Counted from the first letter of the stretch, positions 49,701-57,937 are shown. The stretch: DNA of 64,000 bases from Trichomonas vaginalis G3 (GCF_026262505.1 NC_067205.1:434001-498000); one strand, 5' to 3'. Numbers and translations are program-made. Notes: generated by a model not told the origin, from the letters alone.

Positions 49701-50557
49701 TACAATACTGCGATGGTAGAGTTTAAGAGTTGTGCTTCAATGTAGAGACAGTCCTTATGGTCTGGAGGTAGCAAAACAGGTGCTTTATGGTCATGAGTGG
49801 AGAACATGTCTATCCAAAACTCACGATTGAAGCCAGTAAGCTTGTAATACTTAGGATTTGGCAGTGGTGAAGTTCTTGTATGACCAATGAACTCATTTTC
49901 AACTCCCTTACTTAAGTTTGAATATAATATAGCTTGCTTTCTATCCCAAATGCCAGGTGTTACAATCTTTGAAAATTCATTTTTCCTCGGAAGCATTGCA
50001 TAATAATTGAAAACATTTTTGAAGTCATCATTTGGTTCAGAGATTTGAAATCTTATACGTAATGGATTTTTTTTCTTTTTAGCTACTTCATTGAATGGTG
50101 AGAATACAATGAATTGACAGTCATGAGTTCCATCTTCATTTTCATTAAATTCATAATGAAAGTCTATAAGTTGTGGCCGACTACCTTCTTCCTTCAGTTG
50201 TGCAAGAAACTCACGTAAAGGCTGTAAAGTTTGTACTTCAATGTTGAACTTTTTCTCGAACATCTCATTAAATGAAATCATACATTGCAACAATGTTGTA
50301 TCGTCTTTAAAGTATTTGTATATGTGAATGTTTTGGGCGCTTAAAGACTGTTCGTCATTTTCTATCTCGACTTGAAGTATAAAGTCAACCTTTCTGAAAG
50401 CACGTGTTATATACATAGATGTTATGCCAATGTACTTCTCTTCATTTATGTTCACAATCCAGTCTGTTGGAAACTTAAACGTTACTCTGTTCCCCTTTAT
50501 TTTGACGTCAGGGTTTTCACTACTGAACGCAACAGATAAAGGTATTTGTCTATACAT
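49700..50557 (-). CDS. minor capsid-like structural protein B
   Basis: A 285-residue beta-rich protein, intact, related to protein A at 32517-33398 (shared blocks FKFPTDWIVNINEEKYIGIT near the N-terminus; GIWDRKQAILYSNLS and PKYYKLTGF and VLLPPDHKDCLYIEAQLL near the C-terminus). It lies beside the major capsid cluster, which fits a virion role such as minor capsid or cement protein. It is preceded on its strand by ATTTTTATCCGAATTAAATG, nearly the same promoter-like sequence as before the major capsid gene. Confidence 0.65.
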   Translation of the reverse strand: MYRQIPLSVAFSSENPDVKIKGNRVTFKFPTDWIVNINEEKYIGITSMYITRAFRKVDFILQVEIENDEQSLSAQNIHIYKYFKDDTTLLQCMISFNEMFEKKFNIEVQTLQPLREFLAQLKEEGSRPQLIDFHYEFNENEDGTHDCQFIVFSPFNEVAKKKKNPLRIRFQISEPNDDFKNVFNYYAMLPRKNEFSKIVTPGIWDRKQAILYSNLSKGVENEFIGHTRTSPLPNPKYYKLTGFNREFWIDMFSTHDHKAPVLLPPDHKDCLYIEAQLLNSTIAVL

Positions 50558-50581
50558 TTAATTCGGATAAAAATAAACCAT

Positions 50582-50842
50582 TTACTCTTTCTTTGCTTCA
50601 GCTTCTTTAGCTTTTGCTTCAGCTTCTTCTCTAGCTTTCTTCGCCAGCAAACGTGGGTTCTTTTGTCTTCCAGCAGCTAATGCAGCAAGTTGTTTTTCAC
50701 TAAGTTTTCTCTTTGGTCTCTCTGGCTTTTGTTCTTGTTTTTGTTCCTTCAGTTCGGATAAAATTTGCTCACGAATTTCTTTCTTCAATGCTTCAACATC
50801 TATGACCCCTTGGGTCTTGTCCGTAGGGCTTGTCTGAGTCAT
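50582..50842 (-). CDS. small charged helical Polinton protein
   Basis: About 86 residues, rich in Lys, Glu, Gln and Ala (LKKEIREQILSELKEQKQEQ; later AREEAEAKAKEAEAKKE). A basic central part (RPKRKLSEKQLAALAAGRQK) suggests DNA or capsid-interior binding. The open frame continues to 50863, but the ATG at 50842 has the usual TTTTTTATC...CAAATG context. No family is recognised. Confidence 0.55.
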   Translation of the reverse strand: MTQTSPTDKTQGVIDVEALKKEIREQILSELKEQKQEQKPERPKRKLSEKQLAALAAGRQKNPRLLAKKAREEAEAKAKEAEAKKE

Positions 50843-50887
50843 TTGACTGCAGATAAAAAACAAAATTAAAACTTTAACCGATGTAAA

Positions 50888-51319
50888 ATGAGCTTGTCAA
50901 AATCAGAGCGAGAGTCTATTATATTAAATGACGCCAGAGGAATACAACATCCTTTCTATTACGTAAGTCAGAGTAAAGATGGTAAAATATACGTAAGAAA
51001 AAGAAAGGTTCCATTAGCGAATGCAGAAAGCGACAACATTAAGGTGTATGGCAAGGGTGAAGTCCCGAAGCCCATTAAGCCTTCTATTCAAACTGAAAAG
51101 TCAATAGAACAAGAAGAAAAGAAGCCAGATGTACTTTCAATAACGAACCAAGAGCTTATTGCAAAGTTTGTGAATTTCATTGAAAAACAAACCGAGTCAA
51201 AGAACCCTGACCCGCCAGTGAAAGAAGTTGAGACAAAAGAGAATGTACAGTTCATTGAAAATGTCAAGAAACAACTTCCACCACGAATGCCAAGAAGAAG
51301 AGTGAGAATAATGAAGTAA
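50888..51319 (+). CDS. unknown Polinton protein with an FYY...KDG module
   Basis: A 143-residue protein with a short module near the N-terminus (HPFYYVSQSKDGKIYVRKRK), an acidic/Pro-rich middle and an Arg-rich tail (PPRMPRRRVRIMK). The module resembles one in the small protein at 53441-53677 (GFYIHTMKDGRVQFRKIKQP). The gene sits directly upstream of the major capsid gene, so a virion role is plausible. Confidence 0.55.
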   Translation: MSLSKSERESIILNDARGIQHPFYYVSQSKDGKIYVRKRKVPLANAESDNIKVYGKGEVPKPIKPSIQTEKSIEQEEKKPDVLSITNQELIAKFVNFIEKQTESKNPDPPVKEVETKENVQFIENVKKQLPPRMPRRRVRIMK

Positions 51320-51346
51320 ATAGATATTTTTATCCGAAGTAAATAC

Positions 51347-52921
51347 ATGCAGAACGAACAGTTAAACGAATTTACTCCAGCAGAGCATATTCATCAGATT
51401 CGCTCATATTTCGATATCATAGACAATGCAGTTCAAATTGGTGACACTAATAGAAAATATTCTGACGCAAAGATTCCATCACAACCTGGAACTGCTAAAG
51501 ATAACACATGGGTAACATTCAATCTCTCACCTCCTGGTGAAAATATGTTGGACCTTTACAATACATTCATTACGTATAAAATGGAAGGTCAATTTATTGT
51601 AGATAAAGAAATTGGTTCAGGTTCCAATAAAACAAACCCACCAGGATTTTGGATTGGTTTCGATGACGCTTTCTATGCAGTTGCTGGATATCAAATCCTT
51701 GCAAATGGTCGTATCGTATATTCTCAAGACAACGCAAGAGAAGAAGCATATATAACTTCAAACTCACAAACTACCGAACAAATAAAGAAAGTAGATGTTT
51801 TCTCAAAGACTCGACATGAAGATGTATGGAGTCATTCGGGAACATGCAGAACAGGACAAATTGTTAGTGGTCCAATTACAGCAGGAAAATCATTTGATTT
51901 TAAGCTTCGTTTAAGAATTCCTGTTAGAAGATTCCTTCCATTAGAAGCTATTCGATTTATTCCAGCTTTTGCAGGAAACATTCAGCTTAAAGTAAAGTTC
52001 AGTAGCGACGCCTTACAATGCACATCTATATCTGTAAATGATATCATTGCTTTCAATCCAACTCTTAAAGTTGCATTTGCTTCAGATTCAAATCCACCGA
52101 CAAATAAATTTGTTCCATGGAATGAACCATTCACTATGATAACGAAGGCAGTAGAAGCTAGTGGAACAGTTACTATTACAACTGTAACCCAGCAACTATT
52201 TCGAACAAAGATGGATTTTAATGAATGTTTCATTCATCCAAAGTCATTCTCTTTAGACCCTAACATTTATACAGAACTTGTAGAACATTATACAAACGAG
52301 GCTTTATGTTTTCCTGTTAAAGTTATGGATTGGATTCCTATGGACGGTTCATTCTCAAAGAATACAGATAGTTCAAGTGCAACATTTACAGCAGCTTATA
52401 CGCCTATTAATGTTAAAAGTATTTGGGCACTATTTAGAAAGAAAGACAACTATTATGTTAATTTTGAGAACCCTAAGTTTAAATATCTTCAGCTTTCCAT
52501 GGGAGCTTATGGAAATATGCCTGCAGAACCTGAAAAATCATATGGACCTGTATTTTATGAAATGGTTGCGAACGCTTGCAATACAAACAATGATATGATA
52601 GGATTTAATGAAGATGTTATGAGGTCATTGGTGGATGATGGTAGTGTGGAACATAAATGGGATAGTTATGACAACACACATTTCTTATGTGGTTTTCCAA
52701 CAGAAGTGGACTTTTGCTTCCAGCAAGGTCAAACATCTACTGCTCCAATAACATACAAATTGTCTGTTAAAGGACCTATTGAACTAGCAACTGAAAATGT
52801 ACCAAAGCCACTTATTGGATTTATGAGGGATTGTTGCTTTGCCATTCAGGTGCGTGCTAATGGAATCCCCATAATAAGATTAGATGACTATAACTTAGCT
52901 ACGGACGACAGTGAGGAATAA
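51347..52921 (+). CDS. major capsid protein (double jelly-roll type)
   Basis: A 524-residue, intact, beta-rich protein with the look of Polinton/virophage major capsid proteins: an N-terminal arm (MQNEQLNEFTPAEHIHQIRS), TWVTFNLSPPGENMLDLYNT, and PVRRFLPLEAIRFIPAFAGN in the first jelly roll; LNMxP-like lengths and FLCGFPTEVDFCFQQGQT, then CCFAIQVRANGIPIIRLDDY at the end. The position in the capsid cluster supports it. It should form the hexagonal capsid lattice. The upstream TATTTTTATCCGAAGTAAAT matches the promoter-like sequence of minor capsid B. Confidence 0.85.
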   Translation: MQNEQLNEFTPAEHIHQIRSYFDIIDNAVQIGDTNRKYSDAKIPSQPGTAKDNTWVTFNLSPPGENMLDLYNTFITYKMEGQFIVDKEIGSGSNKTNPPGFWIGFDDAFYAVAGYQILANGRIVYSQDNAREEAYITSNSQTTEQIKKVDVFSKTRHEDVWSHSGTCRTGQIVSGPITAGKSFDFKLRLRIPVRRFLPLEAIRFIPAFAGNIQLKVKFSSDALQCTSISVNDIIAFNPTLKVAFASDSNPPTNKFVPWNEPFTMITKAVEASGTVTITTVTQQLFRTKMDFNECFIHPKSFSLDPNIYTELVEHYTNEALCFPVKVMDWIPMDGSFSKNTDSSSATFTAAYTPINVKSIWALFRKKDNYYVNFENPKFKYLQLSMGAYGNMPAEPEKSYGPVFYEMVANACNTNNDMIGFNEDVMRSLVDDGSVEHKWDSYDNTHFLCGFPTEVDFCFQQGQTSTAPITYKLSVKGPIELATENVPKPLIGFMRDCCFAIQVRANGIPIIRLDDYNLATDDSEE

Positions 52922-52951
52922 AGGATGAACGTTTATTTTTAAAGCTTATAA

Positions 52952-53392
52952 ATGAGTTCTTCATCAAGCTCTCGTGAACCTTCACCATCTATGAAACAAA
53001 CTTTACCAAACGATTATGGAGCACCTATTGAATATTTCTTACGAGCTGCACAATGGCAAAGAGCAGTTTCACCAAGGTTAGGTGTTCCACCAGCTCCTGT
53101 CAAAAATAGCATTTGGTCAAGTCCTTATATAAGATATGGTCTCCCACTAGGTTTGCTAGCTACAGCAGGAGCAGTTATGATGTTGAAAAGAAATAAAGCA
53201 AATGTTGTAAATAATACTGAAGTAGCTGAAGTTAAACAAACTCCGACACCTTCACAAGCAAAACCTTCAATGACTCCTGAACCTATGGAAGTACAAACTC
53301 CTGTTCAAAAGTCAACTCCTAAACCGACTCCAACATTTAAACCAGAACCTACTCCTCAAATAAATCGTAAAACTCCTGCGTTTCCTTACTGA
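52952..53392 (+). CDS. single-pass membrane protein with Pro/Thr-rich tail
   Basis: A 146-residue protein: a Ser-rich head (SSSSSSREPSPS), one hydrophobic helix at about residues 67-84 (YGLPLGLLATAGAVMML), and a Pro/Thr-rich tail (TPKPTPTFKPEPTP). Downstream of the capsid gene, it may be a virion-associated membrane protein. No family is recognised. Confidence 0.6.
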   Translation: MSSSSSSREPSPSMKQTLPNDYGAPIEYFLRAAQWQRAVSPRLGVPPAPVKNSIWSSPYIRYGLPLGLLATAGAVMMLKRNKANVVNNTEVAEVKQTPTPSQAKPSMTPEPMEVQTPVQKSTPKPTPTFKPEPTPQINRKTPAFPY

Positions 53393-53440
53393 AAAAATAA
53401 CGTTATTTTTATTTAATATTAAAATTTTTATTTGATTGAA

Positions 53441-53677
53441 ATGACAAATAAAGTCACTGAAGCAATGAAACAAAAGTTTTTGGTAGAATACATTAAATCA
53501 GGAACTATTCCGGAAGGTTTTTACATTCATACTATGAAGGATGGTAGAGTTCAGTTTAGAAAGATAAAGCAACCATTAGATAAAGAAGGTATATTAAGGA
53601 AGATTAAACTTCATGAGGACAACATTGCTGAACTTAGGAAGAAGTTAGAAGAGTTGGAGAAAGGAAGAGAGTTATAA
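53441..53677 (+). CDS. small Polinton protein with KDG module and coiled coil
   Basis: A 78-residue protein (begins MTNKVTEAMKQKFLVEY). The module GFYIHTMKDGRVQFRKIKQP is shared with the protein at 50888, and a short coiled coil ends it (NIAELRKKLEELEKGREL). The open frame reaches back to a TTG at 53432; the ATG is at 53441. The stop lies at the inner edge of the right TIR. Confidence 0.55.
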   Translation: MTNKVTEAMKQKFLVEYIKSGTIPEGFYIHTMKDGRVQFRKIKQPLDKEGILRKIKLHEDNIAELRKKLEELEKGREL

Positions 53678-53717
53678 AGTAATGAATTCAATAGGGTGAA
53701 AAAACAGGTGAAAAAAG

Positions 53718-53733
53718 AGGTGAGATCTCACCG
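53718..53733. repeat. palindrome copy 6 (last base changed)
   Basis: AGGTGAGATCTCACCG: like the left-TIR copy except for the last base, so one arm is imperfect. Orientation is that of copies 4 and 5. Confidence 0.85.
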
Positions 53734-53842
53734 CTTCACCTAAATTTATTTTTGCGCTATGTTTCATACGTGTGGGAGTGGTGATATCATTAATTTTTAA
53801 GTTTATTTTTTATTTTTACTGAAAATTTTTATTTGGATGTAA

Positions 53843-54127
53843 ATGACAGAACAAAAGCAACTCATTCGAATTCCACAGTATAACAAACATACATTTAAAC
53901 ATTTATTCTTCCTTCCTGAGCATAACATGTTCTTTACACTTCATCCTAGACCAGTTGACTTTTCATTGACTGTGTATAAAGATTGTCATGGTAGTTTTAT
54001 AAAAACTTATGATGATGAAGGTAAGTTAACAAGACTATGCATTTCAAAACTTGAGAAACTTTATGACTTCAAGTATGACTACAATAGAGTTAACATTGAC
54101 GATGAAGATATAGAAGAAAATTTATGA
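53843..54127 (+). CDS. TIR-encoded 94-residue protein (right copy)
   Basis: Second copy of the TIR gene at 31360-31644, transcribed toward the right end. It is identical except for two adjacent residues (TL instead of QI near residue 31). Function unknown; it has an acidic C-terminus. The promoter-like TTTTTATTTGGATGTAAATG stands directly before it. Confidence 0.75.
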   Translation: MTEQKQLIRIPQYNKHTFKHLFFLPEHNMFFTLHPRPVDFSLTVYKDCHGSFIKTYDDEGKLTRLCISKLEKLYDFKYDYNRVNIDDEDIEENL

Positions 54128-54320
54128 GAACGTTTATTTTTTCATTAGTGAGTTCGTTAGTGGGGTGAAGTGGTTGGCAGCTTTGTAAATATTTAAGGTT
54201 AAGTTAGTGTTGTCGTTTGTGTTGTAAAATATACGTTAGCGGTTTCGTAAAGTGTCAAATTCACATATAATGGGTAAGTAGGTGCGCAGTGCCACAGTAC
54301 CCAACTAACCCATACTAACT

Positions 54321-54354
54321 ACTTATAGCCAAGTCTTGATATCATGCAGGGAGA
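54321..54354. repeat. right target duplication and continuation of the tandem repeat
   Basis: ACTTA (54321-54325) repeats the bases left of the element. ACTTATAGCCAAGTCTTGAT and the next 14 bases match the 121-bp unit; then the match ends at CTCTCT, so the tandem array stops here. Confidence 0.85.
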
Positions 54355-54563
54355 CTCTCTACAAATACAAAAATTGATTATCATAAGGAAATACAAATTT
54401 ATCAATTTTCATGTGAAAATTACATAAATTTGTTCTCCAATAAATAGCAATAATACTTTGAATGTTATATTAAGTAATATAGCTTCAGGTAAATAAGCTT
54501 ACACTTCAAAAATATACTGTTTATTCATTAATTTTTAAAAAAGTCCAAATTATCTAATCTTGC

Positions 54564-54859
54564 TTACTCTTCCTTTAAACTTCTTTGTGCCAAATTTAAT
54601 ATTGCCTTCAAAGATGGAATAAGGACATTAGGTTCAATCCTTCGGCTTTCGACAATTTCCAAAATGTGTTGAATTAATTTCAAACATTCATCGTGTTTTG
54701 AAGCTCTTTGCTCAACAATCTGATTACCTGCCCTTGTAAGAATTCTTACTGCTCTATCTTCATTCAAAACATTAGCGACTTGAACCTTAATAATCGCATT
54801 TGGAATCACAACAGTGATGAGAGTTATGACGATATAAAAAAATATTTTATTATACTCAT
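54564..54859 (-). pseudogene. small membrane-anchored or secreted protein, leader out of frame
   Basis: A minus-strand frame of 81 residues ending AQRSLKEE has no ATG. Going upstream, the frame stays open through hydrophobic text (FFYIVITLITVVIPNA). An ATG at 54859 (MSIIKYFF) is in another frame by one base. One more T in the T-run (plus-strand A-run at 54837-54843) would join them into a protein of about 98 residues with a typical N-terminal hydrophobic segment. This may be an assembly error or a decayed gene. No family is recognised. Confidence 0.4.
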
Positions 54860-55052
54860 TCGAAATTAAAAATAATAAAATTTATATATATTAATTTCAT
54901 TAAATCAAGGTTAAAAATCTCACCGGAAAAATAACCTCAGTGTGATAAATTTATCACCGGAAAAATTTACAATAAGGTTAATACCGAAAATATCGAAAAA
55001 TCAACATTTAAGGTTAATTTAAGAGTATGCACTTTTGTCACCTACTCTTGAA
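54860..55052. other. intergenic with a short repeated word
   Basis: CACCGGAAAAAT occurs at about 54923 and 54955. No gene is seen. Confidence 0.4.
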
Positions 55053-56099
55053 TTAAGGGTGCACACGAGAGGATCATGTAAACTTCAGAATTTAGAACCT
55101 TATTTTTAGGCATTATCTTGGCTACCTATTTTAGGCTCGAAAAGCAAAAAATATCAAAAAATACAACTTGAGTCCATTATGACCCTTTCATGGAGGTAGT
55201 TTTTATCCGCTAGTATTTTCCCTTTGAATCTCTTTACAATTCGAAATCAAATTCAAAACTCAGTAGAAGAAAGGAAGAATCGACTTACTACGGTTGTAAT
55301 ACGAATAAATACATATATTTAATTATTTTTATTTACATAATAATTGTTTGAAGCTCATATTCCATCAAATCTTTAAATAAAAACATTAAAATGTTGAAAA
55401 TGTTCATATATTTTAATAGGGTTTTGGCACTTTATTGAGGAATTACTACATACATAGTCGAACTGAACTTGATATTTTGAAATTTAAATTATTTATCAAA
55501 ATTAAAATTTAACTTGAAATTTATAATTATTTAGTCATATTTTGCATAATTCTAAGTAGATTTTGTAAAAAATCAAGAAAGAAAAATTTTAACGTGCTTT
55601 ATTTTTTCTTTTTTATAATAATACATATTATTATATAATTAACATATTCATAATGTTTCACCCTTTCAAAAATATAATCCTCCTCTCAAATAAACGTACA
55701 TACGGGTGGCCTCTTTTTTCAAAAAATTAAAATTTGAAATTTTGGGCTCAAATATTAGAGATTTTTTCAACCTTCAACGATATATGTTGTCTATATCATA
55801 CCTCCTTTCTTTTTGATACTTAACATTGTTCCTAAATCTTAGCCGTTAAGGCTGTTCTGAAAATATTTTTTTTTCGAAAAAATTCGAAAAAAATTCTTAA
55901 AATTCAAAAATCTCTTAATTCCTGAGGATTTTGGAAAAAAGTTTTTACATGAACATGTGTATATTATATGAAGTATATTGATAAGGTAAAAATCAAATTT
56001 TATTGCATATTCATCGAGAAAATAAACTAACGAATCCCTCAAAATTGAGAGGGTAATCCTCCTCCTCTCAAATAAACGTACATTCGGGTGCACCCTTAA
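55053..56099. mobile_element. TTAA-bounded repeat with inverted ends, no transposase
   Basis: A 1,047-bp segment bounded by TTAAGGGTGCAC (55053) and its inverse GTGCACCCTTAA (ends 56099). Inside, CCTCCTCTCAAATAAACGTA with CAT[AT]CGGGTG occurs twice in direct orientation (about 55680 and 56059). It contains no transposase-like ORF. It resembles the 1,104-bp segment at 19136-20239 in size and ends, so both are probably non-autonomous DNA transposons of related families. Confidence 0.55.
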
Positions 56100-56441
56100 A
56101 GGTTGTAAAACTAAGATTCCCAATTCCGATTTGCTTCTAATTTTGTGGATATGGTCATTAGATGATTCTAAAACAAATGGATGATATTTTTTTCGAATCT
56201 GTCTGCTGAGTTTTGAGATCTTGAAAAACGCATTCAATTTAATTTTAGAATTAATCAGCAAATTATTCTGATTTTAACAAATTCTATATGGTCGCTAATT
56301 GAAGTTTATTCTCAAAATTATTGAATAAAATGCTTTTACATTCATATAATCGCTATTAATGTTATATCAATATTTTTCATGTTTCATCGAAAAATTTATC
56401 GGTTGTTTTTCTGTGCAAAAAAGTCACTTTTATTCAAAGTC
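56100..56441. other. intergenic, promoter side of the adaptin-like gene
   Basis: No gene. A T-rich stretch with TCATGTTTC and TCACTTT precedes the ATG at 56442. An in-frame ATG at 56379 would add 21 residues. Confidence 0.4.
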
Positions 56442-57350
56442 ATGGGCGAAAAAATTGTAGCTGAAGAATGCAACTTAACTTGTTCAGAATATAAGGACTT
56501 TGTTTTTGCACAGTTAGAGTCCAATTCAAGTCAATTTGCACATGACAATATTGAAAATTATAAGATGGTCATTGAAAAACTTTCAAATAATCAAATTTTA
56601 GCAGAACCAGCAACAAAGGCAGCAATGCTAAGGGTTCTTAAACTCTTCATGAACGAAGTAGAATCAATTGGAATCACTGATCAGATGAAAATCATAATTT
56701 TCCAAAACTCTGATGTTGAAATTAGTTATGATACAAGAATTAATGGTAAGTATTCCATGATAACATTTTATATCAAAAACAAATCTTCCAATCCCATTAA
56801 TAATCTACAGGTCAACTTTGAAGACATACCTGAGATAAAAGTTTTCTCTCAAAAGACAAACCGCTCTGTTCAGGCAGGTGAAGAGCAGAAAATAGAGTTC
56901 GCTTTACTCATGGTTAAGCCACTTTTCTCTAAAATCAGAGTTAATTTTGAAGGAGATAACCTTAGTGAATATCTCACATTACCTATATCAATCGGTGACT
57001 TTTCAACAATCATGAAAATGGACTTCGATACTTTCATCAAGAAATGGAATCTGATCAGCAATTCCAAATATAACTCACAGATTGATATCCCATCTCCAAA
57101 TCATTCTGCGCCAAATATTGCAGGATTGCTAAATTCTGCTTCTTCTGGACCAGGATCAGTAATGAAACTCGAAAATGGAACATACTTTGCTGCATTGGAT
57201 GTAGAAGTCAATAATACATCATGCGGAACTCTAATAAGAATGTTCCAGGAAAGAAATGGAAATATTAAATTCCAAGTTAGATCTTGCGACCCAGAAGTTG
57301 CAGAGATGTTCACACATGCAGTTAACACATACTGCAACCTTGATAATTAA
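56442..57350 (+). CDS. alpha-adaptin appendage-like protein (short, no trunk)
   Basis: A 302-residue protein that looks like only the C-terminal part of an AP-2 alpha-adaptin. Residues 1-85 include a helix pair typical of the trunk end (ATKAAMLRVLKLFMNEVE). Residues 85-190 are a beta-sandwich like the ear (MITFYIKNKSSNPINNLQ). The rest matches the platform subdomain (LPISIGDFSTIMKMDFDTFI, KKWNLI). Full alpha-adaptins have 900 or more residues, so this is a truncated copy or a free-standing appendage protein. It may still bind endocytic accessory proteins in the cytosol. The ATG at 56442 is chosen; 56379 is an alternative. Confidence 0.65.
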   Translation: MGEKIVAEECNLTCSEYKDFVFAQLESNSSQFAHDNIENYKMVIEKLSNNQILAEPATKAAMLRVLKLFMNEVESIGITDQMKIIIFQNSDVEISYDTRINGKYSMITFYIKNKSSNPINNLQVNFEDIPEIKVFSQKTNRSVQAGEEQKIEFALLMVKPLFSKIRVNFEGDNLSEYLTLPISIGDFSTIMKMDFDTFIKKWNLISNSKYNSQIDIPSPNHSAPNIAGLLNSASSGPGSVMKLENGTYFAALDVEVNNTSCGTLIRMFQERNGNIKFQVRSCDPEVAEMFTHAVNTYCNLDN

Positions 57351-57616
57351 ATTTGTTTTTTACTCTTACAGATTATCAAAAAAATTATAGTGATTTGTAA
57401 CCTTTAATGTTATTAACTATTATAGATTTTTAGAATTAAATATCTTTTACTATATTATCCATTGATTTTTCTTATTTTTGATCAAATTTTTATTTGAAAT
57501 TTTGCCAAATAATGAGTTTGGGCCAGTTTTTGGTTGCAAAATTGCGCTATCCTATGAGTTGATAATAGATTAATATTTCATTTAGGGAAATTAAAATAAC
57601 GGTTGCAATTTTATAT
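57351..57616. other. intergenic with a Myb-type site
   Basis: AATAACGGTTG at about 57595 lies about 12-20 bases before the next ATG. The same word occurs in the DnaJ promoter (14219). It fits the YAACNG core bound by Myb factors. Confidence 0.4.
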
Positions 57617-57937
57617 ATGAAAGGGAATTATGATCAAATACGACAGATTCCAAAAATTGCAGGAACAGTCGAAATTAAATGTACAGTTAATATGACAACA
57701 GCTCAAAATCTACCAGATAAACCTCTCACACCATTTGAAATCGCAGATTTTATAAATTGTTATTCGCCTAACCAAGAAGTTGAAGAAAGAGAATTGCCTT
57801 CTGACGAAGAACATCAATTAGAAGTTAAACACTGGGAACAGATTTGCAATATGGAAGATCAACGTATTAGTGATGCTGAAAAACTATATCAGCAAGAGCT
57901 TGATAGGCTTCTACGTGAATGTCCACAAAAGCTCTAA
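57617..57937 (+). CDS. unknown 106-residue protein
   Basis: A small acidic protein (begins MKGNYDQIRQIPKIAGTVEI) with a helical C-terminal half (NMEDQRISDAEKLYQQELDR). No domain is recognised. The start, a Myb-type site just upstream, and TTGTTTGT right after the stop (57940-57947) support a real gene. Confidence 0.65.
   Translation: MKGNYDQIRQIPKIAGTVEIKCTVNMTTAQNLPDKPLTPFEIADFINCYSPNQEVEERELPSDEEHQLEVKHWEQICNMEDQRISDAEKLYQQELDRLLRECPQKL

Larger units (their letters stand above)
31167..54320. mobile_element. Polinton/Maverick element, 23,154 bp
   Basis: Ends start with AGTTAGTATGGGTTAGTTGG in inverted orientation, form long terminal inverted repeats, and are flanked by a 5-bp direct repeat. 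Inside are the Polinton hallmark genes: protein-primed-type DNA polymerase B, retroviral-type integrase, A32-like ATPase and a jelly-roll major capsid protein, plus minor structural, fibre-like and KilA-N-type genes. No adenovirus-type cysteine protease was recognised. Polintons are self-synthesising eukaryotic DNA transposons that may form virions, and trichomonad genomes are known to carry many. The integrase and polymerase are frameshifted in this copy. Confidence 0.95.
53668..54320. repeat. right terminal inverted repeat of the Polinton
   Basis: About 653 bp, inverted copy of 31167-31820, with the outer end at ...CCATACTAACT. It holds the second copy of the 94-residue gene and of the 16-bp palindrome. 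Confidence 0.9.

Noticed and set aside
31167-54320. Integrated prophage or giant-virus fragment
   Set aside because: Terminal inverted repeats, the 5-bp duplication, and the integrase plus protein-primed polymerase set identify a Polinton, despite phage-like fibre and KilA-N genes.
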